This document shows, piece after piece, positions 39,553-47,816 of a stretch of 64,000 nucleotides of DNA. The stretch covers positions 930,001-994,000 of the forward strand of contig JAXLWL010000003.1 of NCBI GenBank assembly GCA_046328505.1, in the 5' to 3' direction. Numbering within the stretch: position 1 is the stretch's first letter; each line of letters begins with the position of its first letter. Position numbers and translations under genes: made by a program. Below the pieces are notes generated by a model. It ran no database searches and had not been told where the DNA came from. It saw only the letters and a list, made by a program, of their open reading frames with translations. Source of the DNA: JBDHWG01 sp046328505. Its GTDB lineage: Bacteria > Chloroflexota > Anaerolineae > Epilineales > JAHCIE01.

Positions 39553-39557
39553 TCGCC

Positions 39558-40934
39558 GTGGCCAAAGAAGTCATCATGCCGAAGTTCGGCTTCACGCAAG
39601 AGACAGCCGAAATCGTGCGCTGGCTGAAGCAGCCGGGCGACGAGGTCGAGCAGGGCGATCCGATCCTCGAAGTAACGACCGACAAGGTCAACATGGAGGT
39701 CGAGGCGCCGGTCAGTGGCATTCTCGACGGGGTGCGTTACGCAGCCGGCGACGTCGTTCCGGTGACCCAGGTCATCGCGTTCATTCGCAAGCCGGGCGAG
39801 ACTCTACCGGCCGAAGCTGCTCCCGCCGCCCCGGCAGGCGCGCCCGCGCCATTGGCGCCAGAAGTCGTCGCGCGTGACACGGCCGCCGACGCGCGCCCGT
39901 CGCGCGTAACACCTGTCGCCGCCAAGATAGCGCGTGACGCCGGAGTGGATCTGGCGCAGGTGGCCGGGACGGGCGTCGGCGGCCGTGTCACGCGCGACGA
40001 TGTGACCCAGTTCATCACCACGACGCGCGACCGCGGGGCCTACGGCAAGGTGCGCAGCGTTCCGGCGGCGCGGCGTCTGGCGCACGAGATGGGCGTCGAC
40101 CTGGCCGACGTGGCCGGCAGCGGCCCGCGGGGCCGGGTGCAGTCGAGCGATGTCCTGGCCGCGGTAAAGCAAGCGCAGCAAGTGGCTGCCGCGCCGGCCG
40201 CCGCGCCCCAACCCGCGCCAGAGCCGGCCGCGCTCGGGCTACGGGTCGCGCGCGTCATCCCGATGACCGGCATGCGCCGCACAATCGCCACCCGGCTGCA
40301 GAAGGCCGCCCAGGAGATCCCGCACATTACCTTCGACGCCGACATCGACGTGACGGCGGCCGAGGCGCTGCGGGCGCGGGCCAACGCGCGGCTGAAGCCG
40401 GGTCAGGCCAAGGTCAGCCTCACGGCGGTCATCGCCAGGACGTGCGCGTGGGCGCTGAAGCGGCACGCGCTGCTGAACAGCCGCCTCGACGGCGACAGCA
40501 TCCTGGTGCTGGAGGACGTCAACATCGGCGTGGCCGTGGCGCTCGACGAGGGCCTGATCGTGCCGGTCGTGCGCGATGTGGATCACAAGGGGATTGGCGA
40601 GATCGCGGCGGACATGGCGGCCTTGACCGAGCGCGCGCGCGCCGGACGGCTGCGGCCCGAGGACGTGCAGGACGGTACGTTCACGATTTCCAACCTGGGC
40701 ATGTTCGGGGTCGACCGCTTTACGGCGATCATCAATCCCCCCCAGGTCGCTATTCTCGCGGTGAGCCGCGCGAGCCGCCGCATCGTTCCCGACGCCGACG
40801 GCAACCCCGTCACGCGCCCCATCATGACCGTGACCCTGGCTGCCGACCACCGTGTTGTCGATGGCGCTGTCGCGGCGCGGTTCCTGAGCGACGTGCGCGA
40901 GGCGCTGGAACAGCCTGAGCTGCTGGTTCTCTAA
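39558..40934 (+). CDS. Dihydrolipoamide acyltransferase (E2) with two peripheral-subunit-binding domains
   Basis: A 458-aa E2 with GTG start after GGGGAG. Domain order: a lipoyl domain (1-78; lipoylated Lys43 in EVTTDKVNMEVEA) and an Ala/Pro linker, then peripheral-subunit-binding domain 1 (~117-154, VTPVAAKIARDAGVDL ... GTGVGGRVTRDDV). Domain 2 follows (~166-203, VPAARRLAHEMGVDL ... GSGPRGRVQSSDV), then a second Ala/Pro linker and the catalytic CAT domain (~230-458) ending in the HRVVDGA active-site motif. One binding domain is usual, so two in tandem is a notable feature. It accepts the acyl group from E1 and makes acyl-CoA. The next gene follows after 25 bp. Confidence 0.93.
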   Translation: MAKEVIMPKFGFTQETAEIVRWLKQPGDEVEQGDPILEVTTDKVNMEVEAPVSGILDGVRYAAGDVVPVTQVIAFIRKPGETLPAEAAPAAPAGAPAPLAPEVVARDTAADARPSRVTPVAAKIARDAGVDLAQVAGTGVGGRVTRDDVTQFITTTRDRGAYGKVRSVPAARRLAHEMGVDLADVAGSGPRGRVQSSDVLAAVKQAQQVAAAPAAAPQPAPEPAALGLRVARVIPMTGMRRTIATRLQKAAQEIPHITFDADIDVTAAEALRARANARLKPGQAKVSLTAVIARTCAWALKRHALLNSRLDGDSILVLEDVNIGVAVALDEGLIVPVVRDVDHKGIGEIAADMAALTERARAGRLRPEDVQDGTFTISNLGMFGVDRFTAIINPPQVAILAVSRASRRIVPDADGNPVTRPIMTVTLAADHRVVDGAVAARFLSDVREALEQPELLVL

Positions 40935-40959
40935 GAAGAAGGGACTCGAGGAGGAGACC

Positions 40960-41394
40960 ATGACTTTCGCTGGGTACACCATCATCATCATCGCCTTCGT
41001 CATACTCTGGTTCGTGCAATACCTGCTCACGATGTGGCAGATTAAGCGCTACAACAGGCGCCTCGGGCAGCTGCGGAAGTTCGGATTGGTGTCCGTCGGC
41101 AAGGCAGGCTCGGCGTGGCGCAGGCGGGTGTACGGTGTCCTGGTCGTCGACAAGCGGGACCGCATCGTGCGAGTCGAGCAGCTTTCCGGCTGGACGGTGT
41201 TCGCGCAGCTCAAGCCCGTCTCCGGGCTGGATGGGCGGCCCATGAGCGACATCATGAACGACTCCGTCCTGCTGCCGGTCTCCCCTAAGCTGCGGTTAGC
41301 GCTGAAAGACTCGGTCGGCTACATCCAGATGTCACGCAAGCGCTCGACGGCGCGCGCCACGACCGAAGCCAAGCCGGTCGCCGCGTCCTCCTGA
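40960..41394 (+). CDS. gutM: GutM-like glucitol operon activator protein
   Basis: A 144-aa protein with one N-terminal membrane helix (YTIIIIAFVILWFVQYLL) followed by the cytoplasmic GutM domain: YNRRLGQLRKFGLVSVGKAG, VYGVLVVDKRDRIVRVEQL and LDGRPMSDI. GutM homologues are found in glucitol/sorbitol-family PTS operons, where E. coli GutM is an auxiliary activator. The ribosome site is GAGGAGG. Its location before the IIC gene matches that family, although here SorC, not GutR, is the main regulator. A 135-bp gap follows. Confidence 0.85.
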   Translation: MTFAGYTIIIIAFVILWFVQYLLTMWQIKRYNRRLGQLRKFGLVSVGKAGSAWRRRVYGVLVVDKRDRIVRVEQLSGWTVFAQLKPVSGLDGRPMSDIMNDSVLLPVSPKLRLALKDSVGYIQMSRKRSTARATTEAKPVAASS

Positions 41395-41529
41395 AATGCT
41401 GCTGCGCATGGTCAGTGCATGGTGTCTGATCACAGAAGGAGGCGCCTACTGAACGCGACTTAACATTACCTCACGTGTGCGGTTGCGTTGTGCTGTCCAT
41501 TACGTCTATGCCTTGAGGAGGACATATCT

Positions 41530-42120
41530 ATGGATGTCATAGTCAATTCGGCTGGGTGGTTCATCGGCCTGTTCCAGGCGGGTGCCCAGACGTTTGTCGG
41601 ACTGGTTGTCGGGATCATTCCGCTGGTGATCATCCTGATGACGGCCTTCAACGCCGTTGTCGCGTGGATCGGCGCAGAGCGCGTGGACCGGTTCGCCGCC
41701 TTCGCGGGACGTCCGGGCTGGCTCTTCCTGCCGTTCCGCTACCTGATCCTACCTGTGATCTCCGTGTTCATCTTGACGAACCCAATGGCCTACACCATGG
41801 GCCGCTTCCTGCCTGAGAGGTACAAGCCGGCGTTCTACGATGCGGCGGTCTCCTATGTTCACCCGCCGCTGGGCCTGTTCCCCCACATCAACCCAGGCGA
41901 GCTGTTCGTCTGGCTCGGTATCGCAGCGGGTGTTCTCAAGGGGTACGGCTTGCGCGCCGAGACTGAGTTGGCCGTGTATTACTTCCTGACCGGCTTGATC
42001 GTCATTCTGCTGCGCGGCATCGTCACCGAGCGAATCACGGCCCGCATGTGGGGCCAGCGGCAGGTTGTCGAAGAGTACGAAGAGACTGTGAATGTGGAGG
42101 CGCCCCATGCAGCAATCTAA
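41530..42120 (+). CDS. srlA: PTS glucitol/sorbitol-family IIC component
   Basis: A 196-aa membrane protein corresponding to E. coli SrlA. Signature regions are INSAGWFIGLFQAG-type N-terminus (VNSAGWFIGLFQAGAQTF), NPMAYTMGRFLPERYKP and HPPLGLFPHINPGELFVWLG. It forms part of the translocation channel. I chose ATG 41530 because GAGGAGG precedes it; the open frame continues to 41488 without a site. Its stop overlaps the next gene's start region by 14 bases. The transported polyol is not determined by sequence; glucitol is only the family prototype. Confidence 0.92.
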   Translation: MDVIVNSAGWFIGLFQAGAQTFVGLVVGIIPLVIILMTAFNAVVAWIGAERVDRFAAFAGRPGWLFLPFRYLILPVISVFILTNPMAYTMGRFLPERYKPAFYDAAVSYVHPPLGLFPHINPGELFVWLGIAAGVLKGYGLRAETELAVYYFLTGLIVILLRGIVTERITARMWGQRQVVEEYEETVNVEAPHAAI

Positions 42121-42685
42121 GACACCCGGATGGCAGAAGTGGATCGAGAACATCGGCCGCGGCGCCGGTAAGGTCGTCGGCGTTCTGTACCAGTCGGGCC
42201 GCGACTCGATTGACCAGGTTATTCGCAACATCCTGCCGTTCATGGCGTTCATCGCCCTGGTAATCGGCATCATCAACTACACCGGCATCGGCAAGGTCAT
42301 CGCCAACGCCCTCGTGCCGCTGGCGCAGACACCGATCGGCTTGCTGGTCATGTCGATCATCATCGCCCTACCGTTCCTCTCGCCGCTTCTCGGCCCTGGC
42401 GCCGTGATCGCGCAGATTATCGGTACGCTGCTAGGCACCTACTTCGCCGACGGCACCCTGCCCTACCGCATGGCCTTGCCGGCCCTGTTCGCCATCAACC
42501 CGCAGGTCGGCTGCGACTTCATCCCTGTCGGCCTGGCCCTGGGCGAAGCGGAGACGGAGACTGTGGAGGTAGGTGTTCCGGCCGTCTTGATCTCACGTAT
42601 GTTCACCGGCCCGGCGGCGGTGCTCATCGCCTACGGCATCAGCTTCTTCATGACCCAGTACACGTACACGGGTACGGGCGGCTGA
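42107..42685 (+). CDS. PTS glucitol/sorbitol-family second membrane subunit (SrlE C-terminal part)
   Basis: A 192-aa protein equal to the C-terminal membrane half of E. coli SrlE. Hallmarks are RDSIDQVIRNILPFMAFIA, VPLAQTPIGLLVMSIIIALP, FLSPLLGPGAVIAQIIGTLLG and FAINPQVGCDFIPVGLALGEAE. In E. coli this part is fused behind the IIB domain. Here it is a separate gene and precedes IIB. ATG 42107 overlaps srlA by 14 bases, and GTGGAGG lies before it. Confidence 0.88.
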   Translation: MQQSKTPGWQKWIENIGRGAGKVVGVLYQSGRDSIDQVIRNILPFMAFIALVIGIINYTGIGKVIANALVPLAQTPIGLLVMSIIIALPFLSPLLGPGAVIAQIIGTLLGTYFADGTLPYRMALPALFAINPQVGCDFIPVGLALGEAETETVEVGVPAVLISRMFTGPAAVLIAYGISFFMTQYTYTGTGG

Positions 42686-42748
42686 TCGTAGCTGAGCAAT
42701 CAGCGTCAGTCTTCCTATCCACAATGAACCTCAAAGGAGAGATAGCCT

Positions 42749-43135
42749 ATGCCAGAAGAGCAGAAGAAGTACAGGAAAGTGCGTATCAAGAAGGGGCCGC
42801 GAGGGTGGGGGGGGCCGCTCATCATCGCCCCCAAGCCCGGCAAGGACCTGATCTACTCGGTCACAGGGGGTGGCATTCACCCACTCGCCGCACGCATCGC
42901 TGAACTGACCGGCGGACGCCCCTTCGATGGGTTCAGGTCCAAGGCGAACTTCGAAGAGATCGCTGTCGCTGTGATCGACTGCGGCGGTACGGCGCGTGTG
43001 GGCGTCTATCCGATGAAGAAAGTGCTAACCGTTGACATCCACCCAACATCCCCGGCCGGCCCGCTCATGCGCTTCATCACTGAGGACCTCTTCGTTTCGG
43101 GCGTTCGCCCCGAGGACGTCGAGCTCATCGGGTAG
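42749..43135 (+). CDS. PTS glucitol/sorbitol-family IIB component (SrlE N-terminal part)
   Basis: A 128-aa cytoplasmic domain matching the first part of E. coli SrlE: KVRIKKGPRGWGGPL, VAVIDCGGTARVGVYP and GPLMRFITEDLFVSGVRPED. Cys78 in the IDCGG motif is the expected phosphorylation site that receives the phosphate from IIA and passes it to the sugar. The second Cys seen in E. coli (LRCGIYP) is Val here. AAAGGAG precedes the ATG by about 11 bases. The gene lies 63 bp after the membrane subunit. Confidence 0.9.
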   Translation: MPEEQKKYRKVRIKKGPRGWGGPLIIAPKPGKDLIYSVTGGGIHPLAARIAELTGGRPFDGFRSKANFEEIAVAVIDCGGTARVGVYPMKKVLTVDIHPTSPAGPLMRFITEDLFVSGVRPEDVELIG

Positions 43136-43192
43136 GTTGCTCCGATCATAACCACCTCAAGTCCCATCATATTCACACTCTGAGCAGCGCTC

Positions 43193-43222
43193 GGGCCTTT
43201 GACCCACGCAGGTCAAAGGTCC
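43193..43222 (+). other. Strong intercistronic hairpin before IIA
   Basis: GGGCCTTTGACC and GGTCAAAGGTCC form a 12-bp stem with one G-U pair around a 6-base loop. It sits 16 bases upstream of the IIA ATG, without a T-tract. It could stabilise or process the mRNA, or tune IIA and later gene expression. Confidence 0.5.
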
Positions 43223-43238
43223 GGCGCAAGAGAGAACC

Positions 43239-43613
43239 ATGAGCGCCACGAAGTACGAAGCCCGAATCACAGCTATCGGCCCACTGGTGGACGAGTTCCG
43301 CGATAGCGGCATCCTGGTGCTGTTCCGGGAGGGCGCACCCGAAGAGCTGGCCGAGTTCTCCATCCTGCACGATGGGCAAGAACTGCGCTCGCCGGTCGCG
43401 CCCGACGACGAAATCGTTCTGGGCGACGAGAAGTTCCGCGTGCTGGCCGTCGGCGATGTTGCCAGCGCGAACCTGGCTTCGCTGGGTCACCTGGTCATGA
43501 AGTTCAACGACCAGACGACGCCGGAGATGCCCGGCGATGTGTGCCTGGAAGCACGGCCCATCCCGCCCGTCGCGGTGGGCATGACCCTGAAGATCTTGGG
43601 TGAGGTCGCGTAA
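43239..43613 (+). CDS. srlB: PTS glucitol/sorbitol-family IIA component
   Basis: A 124-aa protein of the SrlB family: GILVLFREGAPEELAEFSIL, LHDGQEL with the candidate phospho-His, VGDVASANLASLGHLVMKFN and MPGDVCLEARPIPP. It takes phosphate from HPr and donates it to IIB. AGAGAG lies before the ATG. The gene follows IIB by 103 bp with a strong hairpin in the gap. Confidence 0.92.
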   Translation: MSATKYEARITAIGPLVDEFRDSGILVLFREGAPEELAEFSILHDGQELRSPVAPDDEIVLGDEKFRVLAVGDVASANLASLGHLVMKFNDQTTPEMPGDVCLEARPIPPVAVGMTLKILGEVA

Positions 43614-43646
43614 GCGATCGGCCCAATAGAAGCAAGGAAACGGACT

Positions 43647-44942
43647 ATGTCACTGAAACAACGTTTGCAGGCGCGCGAAGAACAGCGCGGGCCGATCCGG
43701 GTTGGGCTGGTAGGCGCCGGGCAGATGGGCGCTGGCTTCATCAGCCAGACCGAGAAGATGGCAGGGATGCGCGTCGTCGCCGTCGCCGACGTCGTTCCGG
43801 GGCGCGCCGCCGCGGCCTACGGCGAGAGCGATGTCCCAGCGGCGGATGTCGTCAGCGTCGAGGGGTATGCGGAGCATGCCTCTGAGATGATTCAGTCCGG
43901 TAAGCGCGTGGCTTTGACCGACGCCGATTGCCTGACCAAGATCGACGCGCTGGACGTCATCCTCGAATGCACCGGCGTGCCGGAAGTCGGCGCCCGCGTG
44001 TGTCTCGCGGCCATCGAGGCGGGCAAGAACATCGTCAACATGAACGTCGAGACCGACGCGACGATCGGCTACTGGTTGGCGAAGCGCGCCCGGGAAAAGG
44101 GCGTGACTTACTCCCTGGTGGCCGGCGACGAGCCAGGCTCGCTCAAAGAGCTGTACGACTTCGCCGACGCGCTTGGTTTCGAAATCGTCTACGTCGCGAA
44201 AGGGAAGAACAACCCCCTCGACCGCACCGCCAATCCGGATACCTGCGCCCCACGGGCGCGCGACCAGATGATGAACCCGAAGATGCTGGCGTCGTTCGTG
44301 GACGGCACGAAGACGATGGTCGAGATGACCGCCATCGGCAACGCCGTCGGATTCGCGCCCGAGGTCACCGGCGCTTATGGTCCACACTGCAATGTCCAGG
44401 ACCTGCCGAAGGTGTTCGCGCCCAAGTCTGCGGGCGGCATCTTCAATGGCACGTGCGCGGTAGACTACGCCGTCGGCAACGTCGCGCCGGGCGTCTTCAT
44501 CACGATTACGACCGACCAGCCGAAGATCATTCGCGACCTGAATTACCTGCACCTCAGTGGCAACAACGGCTACTGGGTGCTATACCGACCCTACCACCTG
44601 GCGAACCTCGAGGCGCCGATCACAGTGGCCCACGTGGCGCTCGACGGCGAAGCGACCCTCGCCGCGGATCGCCCGCCCGTCGCCGAGACGGTCGCCTTTG
44701 CCAAGCGCGACCTCAACCCCGGCGACAAGATCGACAGCCTGGGCGGATTCACCGTGTACGGCATGATCGAGCGCGCCGAGGTGGCCCGCGCCGAGGACAT
44801 CGCACCGCTGGGTCTCGTCGTCGGCGCGACGGTGCTGAAGCCGGTGAAGATGGGCCAACCCGTGCGTTACTCCGATGTGGCGCTCGACGAGAGCCAGGTG
44901 ATCGTGCGCCTGCGCCGCGAGCAGGATAAGCTACTGGCCTAA
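43647..44942 (+). CDS. NAD(P)-dependent oxidoreductase with C-terminal SAF domain
   Basis: A 431-aa dehydrogenase. An N-terminal Rossmann fold (RVGLVGAGQMGAGFISQ, GxGxxG) and the homoserine-dehydrogenase-like ILECTGVPEVGARVCLAAIEAGK are followed by VNMNVETDATIG and VAGDEPGSLKELYDFADALGF. A C-terminal SAF-like beta-clip (~340-431) has LNPGDKIDSLGGFTVYG and VGATVLKPVKMGQPVRYSDV. Related proteins are annotated only as NAD(P)-dependent or SAF-domain oxidoreductases. Position after IIA suggests it oxidises the phosphorylated polyol made by the PTS, or a later intermediate. Specificity is unknown. AAGGAAA precedes the ATG. Confidence 0.85.
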   Translation: MSLKQRLQAREEQRGPIRVGLVGAGQMGAGFISQTEKMAGMRVVAVADVVPGRAAAAYGESDVPAADVVSVEGYAEHASEMIQSGKRVALTDADCLTKIDALDVILECTGVPEVGARVCLAAIEAGKNIVNMNVETDATIGYWLAKRAREKGVTYSLVAGDEPGSLKELYDFADALGFEIVYVAKGKNNPLDRTANPDTCAPRARDQMMNPKMLASFVDGTKTMVEMTAIGNAVGFAPEVTGAYGPHCNVQDLPKVFAPKSAGGIFNGTCAVDYAVGNVAPGVFITITTDQPKIIRDLNYLHLSGNNGYWVLYRPYHLANLEAPITVAHVALDGEATLAADRPPVAETVAFAKRDLNPGDKIDSLGGFTVYGMIERAEVARAEDIAPLGLVVGATVLKPVKMGQPVRYSDVALDESQVIVRLRREQDKLLA

Positions 44943-44966
44943 GCAGTCGCAGAGGAGAGAGCAAAG

Positions 44967-45248
44967 ATGCCAGCGATTGAGCTTGTAGTCAGGCACTCGG
45001 CGGGCCTGCACGCCCGGCCGGCGGCGCAGTTCGTCAAAACGGCGGCGTCATTCCCGTGTACCATCACGGTTCAGAACCTCACGACCCAGAAGCCACCCGC
45101 CAACGCGAAGAGCGTCTTGAGCGTCATGACCCAGGGTGTCGTTCAGAACACCACTATTCGTGTGGAAGCCGAGGGCGACCGGGCCGACGAAGCCCTCGCT
45201 GCGCTGCAAGCGCTGGTAGACGGCAACTTCGGCGAAGGCGGCCACTGA
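44967..45248 (+). CDS. Phosphocarrier HPr
   Basis: A 93-aa PTS phosphocarrier. His15 in HSAGLHARPAAQF is the EI phosphorylation site. A Ser in NAKSVLSVM occupies the HPr-kinase regulatory position. It carries phosphate from EI to IIA. GGAGAGAG precedes the ATG. The stop shares bases with the EI start (TGATG), so the two are coupled. A dedicated HPr inside a sugar operon suggests that this organism lacks a general PTS, or that this is a complete stand-alone module. Confidence 0.95.
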   Translation: MPAIELVVRHSAGLHARPAAQFVKTAASFPCTITVQNLTTQKPPANAKSVLSVMTQGVVQNTTIRVEAEGDRADEALAALQALVDGNFGEGGH

Positions 45249-46966
45249 TGCGCCAGTACAGAGGGCAGGCCGCGTCGAGCGGCATCGCCATCGGCCCGGC
45301 CTGGATCTATCGCCCCCAGGTCGTCTCGGTGGAGCGGCGTTACGTGAGCGACCCGGTCGCCGAGTGGGCGCGCATGGAACGCGCCCTTGCCCTGTCGCGC
45401 TCCCAACTTGTCGCCCTCGAAGAACACGCGCGCCTGACCGTCGGCGAGAGCGAGGCCGAGATATTCGCGGCGCACCAGCTTTTCCTTGAAGATGACGAGT
45501 TGCTGACCCTGTTGCGCTCGGCCATCCAGAGCGAACGCCTGAATGCCGAGGCCGCCGTCCAGGACAGCTTTGAGTACTACGCCGTGGCGCTGGAGAGCCT
45601 GGAAGAGGAGTATTTCAGGGCAAGGGCACAGGACGTGCGCGACGTCCGCGCCCGCGTCCTGCGCTGCCTGGTGGGAGCCGCCAGCGACACGCGCGCCCTC
45701 GCGCGCCCTTCCATCGTCGTTGCCGACGACCTGACGCCCTCGGATACGTTGGGCTTCGACCGCGCCCATATCCTGGGGCTTTGTACCGTGCGCGGTGGCC
45801 CGACGTCTCACACAGCCATCCTGGCGCGAGGTATCGGCATTCCGGCGGTAGTCGATGTGGCGCTGGATCTGGACGATGTCGAGAACGAAGTCCTGATGAT
45901 TCTCGATGGCTCCACGGGCAACGTCATCATCGGGCCGACCCTCAATGAGCTGGAGCGAGCCAGGCGGCGGCAGGCGGAATACCAGGCGGTCCAGGCGCGC
46001 AATGCTGCCGCGGCGCAGCAGCCCGCCATCACGAAGGATGGGCACCGCGTCGAGGTTGGGGCGAACGTGGGCGGCGCGGCCGAGGCGCAGCATGCTGTCG
46101 AGCTAGGCGCCGAGGGGGTCGGCCTCTTCCGCACCGAGTTCCTGTACCTGGACCGAACGAGTGAGCCGTCCGAGCTGGAGCAGCGCGAGGTCTACCGGGC
46201 GACTTTCGAGGCGCTTGGCGCGCGTCCCGCCGTCGTGCGCACGTTGGACATCGGCGGCGACAAGGCGGTGGGGTACCTGGGCGTCACGGAGGAGCCGAAC
46301 CCGTTCCTCGGCTGGCGCGCCATCCGAATGATTCGCGAGCGGCCGGACATCCTCGAAAACCAGTTGCGCGCGCTGCTCGTCGCGGCGGGACAGACGGGCG
46401 CCGACCTGCGCATCATGCTGCCGATGGTGTCCAGCCTGAGCGAGATTCTCCGCGCGAAAGAGATTTTGGACGATGTCTGTCGCGAGCTCGAGGCGAAAGG
46501 CGAGAAGTTCGCGGAGCGCCTGCAGTTCGGCATCATGGTCGAGGTGCCGTCCACGGCGCTGATGGCGGACCTCCTCGCACCGGCGGTCGATTTCTTCAGC
46601 ATCGGCACGAACGACCTCACGCAGTATACCCTCGCGGTGGACCGCACCAACGAGCGCGTGTCGCAGTTGGCCAGCCCGTACCATCCTGCCGTGCTGCGCC
46701 TGATCGACATGACGATTCGCGCCGCCCACGCGCAAGGGAAGTGGGTCGGCATGTGCGGAGAGCTGGCGGGTGACGAGATGGCGGTGCCGCTGCTGCTCGG
46801 CCTCGGCCTGGACGAGTTCAGCATGGCCGCCCCGGCGGTGCCCGGTGTGAAGGCGACCATCCGCCAGTGGACACTCAGCGAGTGCCAGGCCATCGCCGCG
46901 CAGTGCCTGAATCTGCGAACGGCAGTCGAGGTCGTGGATTACCTGAAACCGCTAACGCCACGTTGA
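45248..46966 (+). CDS. ptsI: PTS enzyme I (phosphoenolpyruvate-protein phosphotransferase)
   Basis: A 572-aa enzyme I. Residues 1-125 form the HPr-binding helical region. Phospho-His188 lies in GGPTSHTAILARGIGIPAVV, followed by the PEP-binding TIM barrel with EGVGLFRTEFLYLDR and FFSIGTNDLTQYTLAVDR, and the active-site Cys region VGMCGELAGD. It transfers phosphate from PEP to HPr. The ATG at 45248 overlaps the HPr stop; the open frame extends back to 45056 without a start signal. There is no GAF or N-terminal NPr domain, so it is a sugar-type EI, not PtsP. Confidence 0.95.
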   Translation: MRQYRGQAASSGIAIGPAWIYRPQVVSVERRYVSDPVAEWARMERALALSRSQLVALEEHARLTVGESEAEIFAAHQLFLEDDELLTLLRSAIQSERLNAEAAVQDSFEYYAVALESLEEEYFRARAQDVRDVRARVLRCLVGAASDTRALARPSIVVADDLTPSDTLGFDRAHILGLCTVRGGPTSHTAILARGIGIPAVVDVALDLDDVENEVLMILDGSTGNVIIGPTLNELERARRRQAEYQAVQARNAAAAQQPAITKDGHRVEVGANVGGAAEAQHAVELGAEGVGLFRTEFLYLDRTSEPSELEQREVYRATFEALGARPAVVRTLDIGGDKAVGYLGVTEEPNPFLGWRAIRMIRERPDILENQLRALLVAAGQTGADLRIMLPMVSSLSEILRAKEILDDVCRELEAKGEKFAERLQFGIMVEVPSTALMADLLAPAVDFFSIGTNDLTQYTLAVDRTNERVSQLASPYHPAVLRLIDMTIRAAHAQGKWVGMCGELAGDEMAVPLLLGLGLDEFSMAAPAVPGVKATIRQWTLSECQAIAAQCLNLRTAVEVVDYLKPLTPR

Positions 46967-47037
46967 GGCGAGGGTGCCGTCGTTCGCATCCTCATGTTCT
47001 ACTAACCAACCATCATCCATCCCGAGAGGAGTGCCCC

Positions 47038-47403
47038 ATGAAGCTATTCGTTGCCGACTACAATCTCATCCGCGATTCTGCCTTCACCCTCTCAAGCAGT
47101 GGGGAGAGCAGCCAGAAGTTCGATTTCGACCTGGACTTCCGCGTCGGTATGAGCCAGCCCTCAATTCTCGCCTTCGTGGTGAGTGTTGCGAGTGGGAGCA
47201 GCGCGCCCGTCCTCCAGGTGTCAGTCAACGGCACGCAGCGCGACACCGCTCTACCGGCCGGCCCCTTCGTCACGGGGTTGTCCCAGGTCATTGGAGGATC
47301 GCAGCTACATCAAGGGACGAACAACATCACGTTCGCGATTTCAGGCGGGACCGGTTCACTCGAGGTCTCGGACGTGGTGCTGCACTACCAGCGCGAGACC
47401 TAG
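47038..47403 (+). CDS. Small beta-rich hypothetical protein (121 aa)
   Basis: Starts MKLFVADYNLIRDSAFTLSS after a clear GAGAGGAG. The sequence alternates strands and turns (KFDFDLDFRVG, ILAFVVSVAS, VLQVSVNGTQR, GSLEVSDVVLHYQ), suggesting a beta-sandwich such as a carbohydrate-binding-like fold. There is no signal peptide or membrane segment. It lies 71 bp after EI and just before a terminator hairpin, so it is probably the last gene of the PTS operon. Its role is unknown; the fold could bind the sugar or be unrelated. Confidence 0.65.
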   Translation: MKLFVADYNLIRDSAFTLSSSGESSQKFDFDLDFRVGMSQPSILAFVVSVASGSSAPVLQVSVNGTQRDTALPAGPFVTGLSQVIGGSQLHQGTNNITFAISGGTGSLEVSDVVLHYQRET

Positions 47404-47433
47404 ACACCGACGGCCTCCCGTATGATAGAATAA

Positions 47434-47469
47434 GAGCGGAGGGTGGCGCGTGCAGCGCACCCTCCGCTC
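47434..47469 (+). terminator. Stem-loop closing the PTS operon
   Basis: GAGCGGAGGGTG and CACCCTCCGCTC form a perfect 12-bp stem 31 bases after the last stop. The sequence after it is not T-rich, so it may act as a hairpin terminator of high-GC type or as a transcript stabiliser. Confidence 0.6.
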
Positions 47470-47542
47470 GATCCTCCACCCCTGGAGGTAGTGATGAGGT
47501 CAAGTCAAGACTCTTGTCTACACCATCCCGCGGTGCTCCCGC

Positions 47543-47809
47543 CTACGCGCCCTCCTGTACCTCCGTAATCTCATCGGCGACCAGTCCGTGAGCCTCGCGG
47601 TGTACCGCCTCGGCGGCCTCCTTGCTCGGCGCCTCGACGAGGCAGAACACCCTGCCGCTCGCCTCATCGAACCAGTACTTCAGGTACTTCACGCCGTACT
47701 TCTCCTGCACTTCGAGGTCGCGTTCGTGCGCCCCCTCGACCGCCTCCGCGGTCAGACCTTCAACGTAATGATGAACGTCCATGAAGTGCTCTTGCAGGCG
47801 GTGCCTCAT
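47543..47809 (-). CDS. DUF4242 family protein (SCO4226-like nickel-binding fold)
   Basis: An 88-aa protein with the DUF4242 pattern: MDVHHYVEGLTAEAVEGAH, YGVKYLKYWFDEASGRVFC and LVEAPSKEAAEAVHREAHG. The family forms ferredoxin-like dimers, and a Streptomyces member binds nickel; the His residues fit that. I chose ATG 47809, 8 bp past the NB-ARC stop; 47782 is also possible. It is convergent with the PTS operon. Its codon use is GC-rich like the rest of the chromosome, unlike the NB-ARC gene beside it. Confidence 0.8.
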   Translation of the reverse strand: MRHRLQEHFMDVHHYVEGLTAEAVEGAHERDLEVQEKYGVKYLKYWFDEASGRVFCLVEAPSKEAAEAVHREAHGLVADEITEVQEGA

Positions 47810-47816
47810 GATCGGA

